A stretch of 64,000 nucleotides of DNA, from positions 202,036 through 266,035 of the forward strand of contig JALEGL010000015.1 in NCBI GenBank assembly GCA_022763185.1, written 5' to 3'. Below the pieces are notes generated by a model that was given only the letters and a program-made list of their open reading frames with translations, searched no databases and was not told the origin of the DNA. Below, one piece after another: positions 52,269 through 59,597 of this stretch. The DNA comes from a bacterium (lineage in GTDB: Bacteria; Bdellovibrionota_G; JALEGL01). Position 1 is the first letter of the stretch; each line of letters begins with the position of its first letter. The position numbers and the translations under genes were made by a program.

Positions 52269-53768
52269 ATGAATCGTAATGTATTTTTCTTTAGTTCCGC
52301 CATTATTATTTTAATTACCATTTTAGGTGCATCTGCCGCAACAGAAGTTGGATCGTTCATTGGTCAGATCCAAGAGGGTGTGAGTAATAGTTTTGGTTGG
52401 TTGTACCTGGTGGGCATGACCAGCTTTTTGATATTTATGACCGGCATTGCGATGTCGCGTTTTGGCACGATTCGTTTGGGAGAGGACAACAGTCAACCAG
52501 AATTTAAGACTTTGTCTTGGTTGGCCATGCTGTTTAGTGCCGGCATGGGAATTGGTCTTTTGTTTTATGGTGTAGCGGAACCCATCATGCATTTTAATCG
52601 TCCAGCCCCTTTTGTTGATCATTTTGCAGCAGCCGATGCCCACAGATATGCCATGGCTTTAACCTTCTTTCATTGGGGTTTGCATCCTTGGGCATGTTAC
52701 GCATTGGTAGGCTTGGGTTTGGCCTTTTTTGCTTATCGCAAGCACATGCCGCTTTCCATGCGCTCCGTTTTTTATCCTATATTTAAGGATAAAATCAAAG
52801 GGGTCACCGGTGATATCATTGATATTGTTGCCATTGTCAGTACTTTGTTTGGTGTGGCCACGTCTTTGGGCTTTGGGGCGTCACAGGTTAATGCCGGGCT
52901 CAGTTATTTATTTGGGATACCACAAAACCAGTTAATTCAAGCTTTAATTATTATAACCATTACCGGCTTTGCCACCATTTCTGTGGTCAGTGGCTTAAAA
53001 AAAGGTATCAAGCTTTTAAGTCAGGGCAACATGCTTTTGGCTTTTGGCTTATTATGTATTGTTCTTATTTTGGGTCCAACGGTCTATATTATCAATTCCT
53101 TGGTGGATAATATTGGTGCATACCTATCTGAGTTTTCTAGGCTTTCATTTAGGCTGTATACTCAAAATGAAGAAGCCAAAAGCTGGCAAACGGGCTGGAC
53201 ATTGATGTACTGGGCTTGGTGGATTGCCTGGTCACCCTTTGTGGGGATGTTTATTGCCAGAATTTCAAAAGGCAGGACCATTCGTCAATTTATTTTGGGA
53301 GTGATGGCCATTCCAACCTTGATGTCGTTTGTATGGTTTACGGTGTTTGGTAGCAGTGCCTTAAAATTTGAAATTGAACAGCCCGGTTCTTTATCTAAAG
53401 TGATTGATCAGAGCATTGTTGAAGCCTTGTTTGTATTTTTAGAAAACTATGCTTTTTCAGCCGGTTTGTCCTTGATTGCGGTGGTATCTATTATTTTGTT
53501 TTTTGTAACCTCATCAGACTCAGCTTCGTTGGTCATTGATACCATTGCCAGTGGCGGTAAAAAAAATCCGCCGGTAGCGCAAAAAGTCTACTGGGCCTGC
53601 CTTGAAGGTTTTGTTGCAGCGGTACTTTTATACTTTGGTGGCCTAAAAGCTCTGCAAACAGCCTCTTTGTTGGTGGCTTTGCCCTTATGTATTTTACTCA
53701 TCATGTCCATGTACGGATTGTTAAAAGCATTTAGAACAGAACTTCCCAAAAAACCTGGTCATGGATGA
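52269..53768 (+). CDS. BCCT-family betaine/choline/carnitine transporter
   Basis: Twelve-segment inner-membrane symporter for betaine-like compatible solutes, used in osmotic balance. F-S-A-G-M-G-I-G-L-L-F-Y-G-V-A-E-P is the substrate-site loop, and Y-W-A-W-W-I-A-W-S-P-F-V-G-M-F-I-A-R-I-S-K-G-R-T-I-R is the BCCT signature. GGAG precedes ATG 52269 by eight bases, which rules out the ATG at 52218. About 499 residues; the long osmosensing C-terminal tail of BetP is absent. Substrate not assignable. Confidence 0.9.
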   Translation: MNRNVFFFSSAIIILITILGASAATEVGSFIGQIQEGVSNSFGWLYLVGMTSFLIFMTGIAMSRFGTIRLGEDNSQPEFKTLSWLAMLFSAGMGIGLLFYGVAEPIMHFNRPAPFVDHFAAADAHRYAMALTFFHWGLHPWACYALVGLGLAFFAYRKHMPLSMRSVFYPIFKDKIKGVTGDIIDIVAIVSTLFGVATSLGFGASQVNAGLSYLFGIPQNQLIQALIIITITGFATISVVSGLKKGIKLLSQGNMLLAFGLLCIVLILGPTVYIINSLVDNIGAYLSEFSRLSFRLYTQNEEAKSWQTGWTLMYWAWWIAWSPFVGMFIARISKGRTIRQFILGVMAIPTLMSFVWFTVFGSSALKFEIEQPGSLSKVIDQSIVEALFVFLENYAFSAGLSLIAVVSIILFFVTSSDSASLVIDTIASGGKKNPPVAQKVYWACLEGFVAAVLLYFGGLKALQTASLLVALPLCILLIMSMYGLLKAFRTELPKKPGHG

Positions 53769-54008
53769 ACCGGGTTAAGGCTAGGACAAGTGTTTTTTAG
53801 ATATTTTTTTGATCAATAGCTTTAACACGATCTGCATATAAAAACAGACAAACAAAATTATGCCTTGTTACAAAAATGAGTTTTTTAGCCTTATAAGTGT
53901 AGCAGTGTAACGAGCATATATGTACTTGTTGATCAGTACAACAAATTTAATCTTATAGTTAAGAGTATAAAAAATTTACATATCTATAAAATCTGGTTTA
54001 ATTTGCAC

Positions 54009-55478
54009 ATGAAGCACAAAATCAATCAAACCAAACACGGTTATACACGTTACTTTAGTTTTCTTTTAATCAGTTCCTTCATGTTTTATGCATGTGGTGG
54101 ACTGGAGTTGGGCTCATCCAGTATTTTTGGCTGGGTTCACCCATCCAGTAATGAAGCCTCTATCAACCCAGCTGGCTCAGAGGGTCAAAACCCTAAGATT
54201 GCCTTTAATAACAATAATGAGGGTAGCCTGGTTTGGGAACAGGAAGATGGCTCTGGAGATAACCAGGCCTTTATCAGTTTTTATAAAAATGGAGTTTGGA
54301 CCCACCCAAGTGATTTATCAGACAACATTAGCTTAGATGGAGAAAATATAGAGCAAGTTGTTCATGCCATGGACGATGATGGAAACATCATTGTTGCAAT
54401 GACTCAATACAATGGATCTGAAAATCAAGTGTATCTAAGTGAATACCGTGATGGTACCTGGACCTATCCAGCAGACTTGATGGATAGCATCAGTGTTGCG
54501 GCGGGTACAGCTGCCTATGATGTGGAAGTGGCCATGAACAACAACGGAGAAGCTGTGGTTGTTTGGGTCCAGTACGATGGTACAGCCGATGATAACATCT
54601 ATTTAAGTGAGTATCGCAATGGTTCTTGGATGCATCCAGCGGACCTAGATGATCACATCAATCCCGATGGTGGCTTTGCCTACGATGTAGAAGTAGAGAT
54701 GAATGATCAAGGTGTTGTATTGGTCACCTGGGTACAGTATGACCCTGTCGCAGACAATGACAATGTATATTTAAGCGAGTATCGCAATGGTTCTTGGACG
54801 CATCCAGCAGACTTGGATGATCATATCAGTCCTGATGGAGAGAATGCAGTTGACCCAGAGCTTGATATTAATAGTAAAGGCGATGCCATTGTTGTTTGGT
54901 CACAACACGTGGATGGTGTGATTGACGATCAAGTCTTTATGAGCCATTATAAAAATGGCAGTTGGACGCATCCAGCAGATTTAACAGATTACATAAGCCC
55001 GGGTGAAACGGACGCTGATGATCCGGAGGTTGCTTTAGACAATAAAGGCAATGCCATTATCACCTGGAACCAAGACAATGGTAGTCAAGATCATATCTAC
55101 ATGAGTGAGTATCGCAATGGCACTTGGACGCATCCAGCAGATATAGATGACCATATCAGTCCATCTACCACCAACAGCGTTGATAGTGGTGCCGATGATG
55201 CCATTGTACAGATGGATGACAAAGGTGAAGCCATTATTGTTTGGGAGCAAGAATACGATGATGAAGATGATCGCGTTTATATGAGCGAATACCGTGATGG
55301 TCAATGGATACATCCAAAAGATATTGATGATCACATCAGTCCTGGCACGAGCATAGCTCAAGACCCAAAACCCGTCATGCTCAAAAACGGTAAAGCCTTC
55401 ATTACTTGGGAGCAAGAAGATGATTTGGAAGACGATCAAATTTTCTTGAGCACCTATGAAGTTCAACAGGTGTTGTAA
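54009..55478 (+). CDS. Lipoprotein built of W-x-H-P repeats
   Basis: ATG 54009 is preferred to TTG 54003. A signal ends in lipobox F-Y-A-C. The mature part is a tandem array of about eight units of 50-58 residues, each with an N/D-rich [NG]-x-G-[ED]-[AV] strand, a V/I-W-x-Q strand and a [LF]-[FS]-[ES]-Y-[RK]-[ND]-G-x-W-x-H-P-[ASK]-D-[LI]-x-D-x-I-[SN] strand. The periodicity suggests a beta-propeller or beta-solenoid. Rich in Asp, so calcium binding is possible. Surface adhesion is an inference only. A strong terminator-like AT hairpin follows. Confidence 0.75.
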   Translation: MKHKINQTKHGYTRYFSFLLISSFMFYACGGLELGSSSIFGWVHPSSNEASINPAGSEGQNPKIAFNNNNEGSLVWEQEDGSGDNQAFISFYKNGVWTHPSDLSDNISLDGENIEQVVHAMDDDGNIIVAMTQYNGSENQVYLSEYRDGTWTYPADLMDSISVAAGTAAYDVEVAMNNNGEAVVVWVQYDGTADDNIYLSEYRNGSWMHPADLDDHINPDGGFAYDVEVEMNDQGVVLVTWVQYDPVADNDNVYLSEYRNGSWTHPADLDDHISPDGENAVDPELDINSKGDAIVVWSQHVDGVIDDQVFMSHYKNGSWTHPADLTDYISPGETDADDPEVALDNKGNAIITWNQDNGSQDHIYMSEYRNGTWTHPADIDDHISPSTTNSVDSGADDAIVQMDDKGEAIIVWEQEYDDEDDRVYMSEYRDGQWIHPKDIDDHISPGTSIAQDPKPVMLKNGKAFITWEQEDDLEDDQIFLSTYEVQQVL

Positions 55479-55504
55479 AACAGCTTAAACTGATTTTAAG
55501 CCTC

Positions 55505-55552
55505 AATAAAAAAGCTCCTTATTTTTTATAAAAAGATAGGGAGTTTTTTTTA
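55505..55552. terminator. Bidirectional terminator between repeat lipoprotein and arsR gene
   Basis: A long AT-rich stem (A run plus CTCC at 55508-55518 with GGAG plus T run at 55540-55551) lies between convergent genes and has T runs on both strands. Confidence 0.65.
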
Positions 55553-55699
55553 ATCGTTTGATACTCAGTTTATAGAACAGCAGTCATACGCTGGTCAACA
55601 TAATGATGAAGTTTTGTATGTACTATTATGAGTATTAGGTTTATTTAAATTACTTTGCGGTAGATTAAGAAATGTATAAAACAACAAAACAAGATGTGC

Positions 55700-56059
55700 T
55701 TAAATCATTTTTTTAAGTTTTTTTAAACTCCTGGATTGTTCATCCACTTCTTTGGATAAACTGTTACACACCAAATCACACAACTGAAAAACCATTTTAT
55801 CAGCTATTGAATAGTAGACAGAGACGCCATGCTTTTCTTTCTTAACATAACCAGCTTGTTCAAGCATTTTGAGATGTTTGCTGACATTGGGTTGACTACA
55901 GTTAAGCTCGGTATGAAGATCCGTAACATTCATTTCACCACTCATCAGCAATTGTACAATAGCAAGACGTAAAGGTTCAGATAAAATTTTAAACTTTTGG
56001 GCCACTAGATCCAAAACTTCTTCAGACATGGGAGGTTTTTTATTGCGTTTGTTTTTCAT
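55700..56059 (-). CDS. ArsR-family winged-helix regulator
   Basis: A 119-residue repressor-type regulator: L-S-E-P-L-R-L-A-I-V-Q-L-L at the first helices and N-C-S-Q-P-N-V-S-K-H-L-K-M-L as the recognition helix. Cysteines C54, C94 and C98 (the last two in L-C-D-L-V-C) could sense sulfur species or metal. Divergence from a rhodanese and persulfide-dioxygenase pair recalls BigR/SqrR-type sulfide-responsive control, but the cysteine positions differ from BigR. The 67-base divergent gap carries an 18-base palindrome. Confidence 0.85.
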   Translation of the reverse strand: MKNKRNKKPPMSEEVLDLVAQKFKILSEPLRLAIVQLLMSGEMNVTDLHTELNCSQPNVSKHLKMLEQAGYVKKEKHGVSVYYSIADKMVFQLCDLVCNSLSKEVDEQSRSLKKLKKMI

Positions 56060-56083
56060 TTGTAATATATTCTTATTTAGTTA

Positions 56084-56101
56084 TATAATAATATTATTAT
56101 A
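56084..56101. promoter_or_regulatory. Palindromic operator between arsR and rhodanese genes
   Basis: TATAATAATATTATTATA is a perfect 18-base palindrome in the middle of the divergent gap, placed to control both directions. The ArsR protein is the obvious candidate ligand. Confidence 0.5.
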
Positions 56102-56126
56102 ACATAGAAAAAAATGAAAGCAATCT

Positions 56127-56549
56127 ATGAGTGAGAGTAAAAAGATGAATGTAGACTATATCAGCGTAAAAGATCTTAAAAGCATTGTTGAAAAACATGG
56201 CGCTGATAATGTTATTGATATCAGAGAAAGTATTGAGTTGGCTCTAGAAAAATTTCCGGGTAGTCAACATATTCCCTTGTCCAGTTTTGAGCAGAACATT
56301 TCTCAACACAAAAAAAACAAAGAAGCCTACATTTTTTGTCGTTCAGGAGCCCGCGCCAAAACAGCGGCCTACAAAATGGCCAATAGGGGCTTTAAAAAAG
56401 TGTATATTGTAGATGGAGGCATAGAGGCTTGGAAAAGAGCTGGATTTAAAGTAGAAAAAGGAGAAGGGCTTTTTAAGATGATGCCCAAACGTTTTATCAT
56501 AGGCCTACTAACCCTTATAGCATTAGCAGCCTATTTTTTAAGATCATAA
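56127..56549 (+). CDS. Rhodanese with C-terminal membrane anchor
   Basis: Sulfurtransferase domain of about 110 residues: V-I-D-I-R-E at the start and the active-site loop F-C71-R-S-G-A-R with its persulfide-forming cysteine. It ends in a basic stretch plus one membrane helix (M-P-K-R-F-I-I-G-L-L-T-L-I-A-L-A-A-Y-F-L), so it is tethered to the inner membrane, probably with the rhodanese in the cytoplasm. It is 11 bases upstream of the dioxygenase gene and likely delivers or consumes persulfide with it. Confidence 0.88.
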   Translation: MSESKKMNVDYISVKDLKSIVEKHGADNVIDIRESIELALEKFPGSQHIPLSSFEQNISQHKKNKEAYIFCRSGARAKTAAYKMANRGFKKVYIVDGGIEAWKRAGFKVEKGEGLFKMMPKRFIIGLLTLIALAAYFLRS

Positions 56550-56560
56550 AGGAGAAAGAC

Positions 56561-57427
56561 ATGCAGCACCATGAAGTAAAACATTTTTTTGACCCAGAAA
56601 CTTGGACCTTAAGCTATGTTGTTTATGACCAAAATAGCAAAGACGCTGTTTTGATTGACCCTGTCTTAAACTATGACCCAGCATCATCCAAATACAGTGA
56701 TGAATCGATCAAAGAAGTCATGGACTTTATTAAGACAGAGGCGCTCAATGTTCATTATATTATGGATACACATGCGCACGCGGATCATGTGACCGGCATG
56801 AAAGAAATAAAAAGCTATTTACCCAAAGCCAAAACCGTTATTGGAAAACACATTGCTTTGGTACAAGACGTATTTAAAGATATTTTTAATCTTAAAGACG
56901 TGTCACCAGCAGAACAAATTTTTGATGTCTTGGCAGATGAGGGTCAGGACTTGCAAGCAGGAACCTTAACCATCAAAACCATCTTTACCCCAGGACATAC
57001 CCCGGCCTGTGCATCCTATTTGATTGGCGATGCAGTGTTTACCGGAGATGCCTTATTTATGCCAGATTTTGGAACCGGGCGCTGTGATTTTCCTAAAGGC
57101 AGTGCTGAGGATTTGTATCACTCTGTCCATGATAAGCTGTATGCCTTACCTGATGAAACAAGAGTATTCACTGGCCATGATTATATGCCAGGAGGAAGAG
57201 CCTTAAAGTTTGAATCCAGCATTAAAGAAGAAAAAGAAAACAATATTCAACTAAAAGCAAGCACAAGCAAGGAAGAGTTTATTGCCTTTCGGACGGAACG
57301 AGATAAACAGCTTAAAGCACCAAGGTTGTTGCTGCCAAGCATCCAGCTGAATATTAGGGCAGGAAACTTCCCTAAAGCAGAAGATAATGGCGTCAGTTAT
57401 ATCAAGATGCCTTTACTAAAAAAATAA
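56561..57427 (+). CDS. ETHE1-like persulfide dioxygenase (metallo-beta-lactamase fold)
   Basis: Iron-dependent oxidation of glutathione persulfide to sulfite is the likely reaction. The 288 residues contain T-H-A-H-A-D-H (metal-binding H-x-H-x-D-H), T-P-G-H-T-P, G-D-A-V-F-T-G-D-A-L-F and F-T-G-H-D-Y with the later ligands. ETHE1 proteins are slightly shorter; the extra C-terminal tail resembles the bacterial Blh form. AAGGAG precedes ATG 56561. Operon with the rhodanese under the divergent ArsR regulator. Confidence 0.87.
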   Translation: MQHHEVKHFFDPETWTLSYVVYDQNSKDAVLIDPVLNYDPASSKYSDESIKEVMDFIKTEALNVHYIMDTHAHADHVTGMKEIKSYLPKAKTVIGKHIALVQDVFKDIFNLKDVSPAEQIFDVLADEGQDLQAGTLTIKTIFTPGHTPACASYLIGDAVFTGDALFMPDFGTGRCDFPKGSAEDLYHSVHDKLYALPDETRVFTGHDYMPGGRALKFESSIKEEKENNIQLKASTSKEEFIAFRTERDKQLKAPRLLLPSIQLNIRAGNFPKAEDNGVSYIKMPLLKK

Positions 57428-57762
57428 ATACTTTGTAGAAGTTCTAGGGCGTGTTGACATTTCAAACAGACTAAAAGTGAATGAACTCGCAAAGGTGCTT
57501 AGACAAGCCTTTTGCCTTCTGCAAAAAGTGCCAGGCACATTTGCTACATTATACAGGTATCTTAATATTTTCAAATAGTTATAGCTAAATTGTCAACATG
57601 CTCTAATAGTCATTCAAATAAAAGTGATGGATAAAAATCGGGGACAGGCATCAGCGACGCATGCCCCCCCCCCCTTTTTCTTTATCCCGCAAATTAAATC
57701 ATGACAGCATGAGCCGCAATAGCTTGTGTCTTGGGTAAAACAATGCTTAAAATAACAGGACG
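57428..57762. other. Non-coding stretch with REP-like element and poly-C run
   Basis: 335 bases without a gene. It contains a CGGGGACAG-tagged palindrome with a run of eleven C, and, just before the cardiolipin synthase, a 19-base exact match (near 57747) to the aminotransferase gene at 45771. Confidence 0.5.
57639..57674. repeat. Third REP-like element with GGGGACAG tag and poly-C tract
   Basis: GGGGACAGGCAT at 57640-57651 is followed by a nine-base loop and ATGCC at 57661; the expected TGTCCCC end is replaced by a run of C (57664-57674). The run may be a slippage-prone site or an assembly error. Confidence 0.5.
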
Positions 57763-59223
57763 ATGTTGGCCGATGCCTACAATTTTATCCTCAGCAATAC
57801 AAAAATTGCCTTACCCTATATCAGTTTTATTTTTTATCTGACGCTTTCTATTTTGGTGAGTCTGCATATCTTGTTGCGCAGACAAGAAAATAAAACAGCC
57901 TTGGCATGGTTGGCCCTGGTTTGGTTGTCTCCGTTTTTTGGATCATTATTGTACATGGCCTTTGGTATCAATCGGGTATGGCGCAAAACCAAATTGCTTA
58001 AATCGCCCGCGATTAAAAAAGTTATTGAGCAGCTCTATCAGACAGACATTGCTCAAGAATTAAATATTCCAGACAACTTAGAAAGCCTGGCCAACACCCA
58101 TTCAAGAATCAGCTCTTTTCCTTTAAGTGCAGGCAATCAAATTAAACCTTTGATCAATGGGGAACAAGCCTATGCGCCTATGCTTGAAGCCATCAAGCAA
58201 GCCAAGCATAGCGTTAGCATGTGCAGTTATATTTTTGATGATGATGCTATCGGTAAAAAATTTGCTCAAGCCTTGATTGAAGCGAGTAAAAGAGGCGTAG
58301 AAGTATGTTTATTAATTGATGCCGTAGGTTTAAGGTATTCTTTTCCTTCTATTCTTCATCGATTCAAGCACAGTCAAGTCAAAGCCAAACGATTTTTACC
58401 GACCTTTGTTCCTTGGAAAATGCCCTACATTAACTTGCGCAATCATAGAAAAACTTTGATTATTGATGGTGAAAAAGGGTTCACAGGAGGTATGAATATC
58501 AGGCTAGGGCATTGTCTTGAAGGGAGGCATAAGCATAAAATTCAAGATGTTCATTTCTTTGTAGAGGGGCCCATCATCAAACAAATGCAAGTTGTGTTTG
58601 TAATGGATTGGTTGTACAGCAGTGGTGAAACACTGACGGGTAAAAAATGGTTTCCAAATCTTAAAGATGCTGGAAATAGTATGATGCGCAGTATTTTAGA
58701 TGGTCCTGATGAAGATATCAATACCTTAAAAATGATTTTGATTAGCGCAATCAGCCAAGCCAAAAAAAGCATTAGCATCGTAAGCCCATACTTTTTACCC
58801 AATGTTACTTTGATCAATGTTTTGAAAGTTGCACAGCAAAGAGGTGTTAAAATTAACATTGTTGTCCCAGAAGAAAACAACCTAAAACTGGTTCATTGGG
58901 CCAGTCAAAAAATTTTAGAAGAAATGGTAAAGATGGGTTGTCATGTTTATTCAAGTAAGCCGCCGTTTGATCATAGCAAGTTGATGTTGGTTGATGATGC
59001 ATGGGCTTTTATAGGATCAGCCAACTGGGATTCTAGAAGTCTGCGTTTAAATTTTGAATTCAATTTAGAAGTCTATGATCAGAATTTTTCACAAGAGATA
59101 AAAAAAATAATTGATCAAAAAATTGAGCAAGGTAGAAAATTAAAACGGCATGATTTTTTAGATATCAACCTTCTTAAGCAACTTAAAATAGGTTTGGCTA
59201 GATTGTTTATCCCCTATCTTTAA
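57763..59223 (+). CDS. cls: Cardiolipin synthase
   Basis: Condenses two phosphatidylglycerols, or equivalent, to cardiolipin at the inner membrane. An N-terminal PLDc_N pair of membrane segments (with N-K-T-A-L-A-W-L) precedes two phospholipase D motifs, H228-R-K230-x4-D235 and H404-S-K406-x4-D411, both intact, and the linked G-S-A-N-W-D-S-R-S. A 486-residue Cls is normal. AGGA lies four bases before ATG 57763. It separates the persulfide genes from the DUF2892 gene. Confidence 0.9.
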   Translation: MLADAYNFILSNTKIALPYISFIFYLTLSILVSLHILLRRQENKTALAWLALVWLSPFFGSLLYMAFGINRVWRKTKLLKSPAIKKVIEQLYQTDIAQELNIPDNLESLANTHSRISSFPLSAGNQIKPLINGEQAYAPMLEAIKQAKHSVSMCSYIFDDDAIGKKFAQALIEASKRGVEVCLLIDAVGLRYSFPSILHRFKHSQVKAKRFLPTFVPWKMPYINLRNHRKTLIIDGEKGFTGGMNIRLGHCLEGRHKHKIQDVHFFVEGPIIKQMQVVFVMDWLYSSGETLTGKKWFPNLKDAGNSMMRSILDGPDEDINTLKMILISAISQAKKSISIVSPYFLPNVTLINVLKVAQQRGVKINIVVPEENNLKLVHWASQKILEEMVKMGCHVYSSKPPFDHSKLMLVDDAWAFIGSANWDSRSLRLNFEFNLEVYDQNFSQEIKKIIDQKIEQGRKLKRHDFLDINLLKQLKIGLARLFIPYL

Positions 59224-59297
59224 ATAATAAAACAATGCTTAAAATTTTTATTGACTAGTGTGTTAATAATGAATATAAAATATATAACTTGATAAGA

Positions 59298-59317
59298 ATA
59301 TTACTATATAGTAATAT
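59298..59317. promoter_or_regulatory. Palindromic operator upstream of the DUF2892 gene
   Basis: ATATTACTATATAGTAATAT is a perfect 20-base palindrome 26 bases before the DUF2892 start. The AT-rich, symmetrical form is like the site before the rhodanese gene, suggesting the same regulator, though the two are not identical. Confidence 0.45.
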
Positions 59318-59343
59318 ATAAAGTTGAATAGAAAGGATTTGTT

Positions 59344-59544
59344 ATGAATGTTGATCGTTTTGTGTTTGCTTTTGCAGGGTTTATGATTTTACTCAGTTTG
59401 GCCTTAGGCTATTTTGTCAGTGAGTATTTTTTTCTATTTACGGCCTTTGTCGGGTTAAACATGTTTCAAGCAGCATTCACCGGATTTTGCCCCCTGGCCA
59501 TGATTCTTAAGAAATTAGGACTGCCCGCGGGTAAGGCATTTTAA
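59344..59544 (+). CDS. DUF2892 (YgaP-like) inner-membrane protein
   Basis: A 66-residue protein with two membrane segments: M-N-V-D-R-F-V-F-A-F-A-G-F-M near the start and T-G-F-C-P-L-A-M-I-L-K-K-L-G at the end, the DUF2892 landmarks that also form the C-terminal half of the rhodanese YgaP. AAAGGA precedes ATG 59344. The association with persulfide genes and a nearby palindrome supports a role in sulfur metabolism, possibly moving thiocyanate or a sulfur species. Confidence 0.82.
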   Translation: MNVDRFVFAFAGFMILLSLALGYFVSEYFFLFTAFVGLNMFQAAFTGFCPLAMILKKLGLPAGKAF

Positions 59545-59597
59545 AAACCCATAAAAATAAATTTCAATTCATAGAAAAAGAACACCCAAAGGACAAC

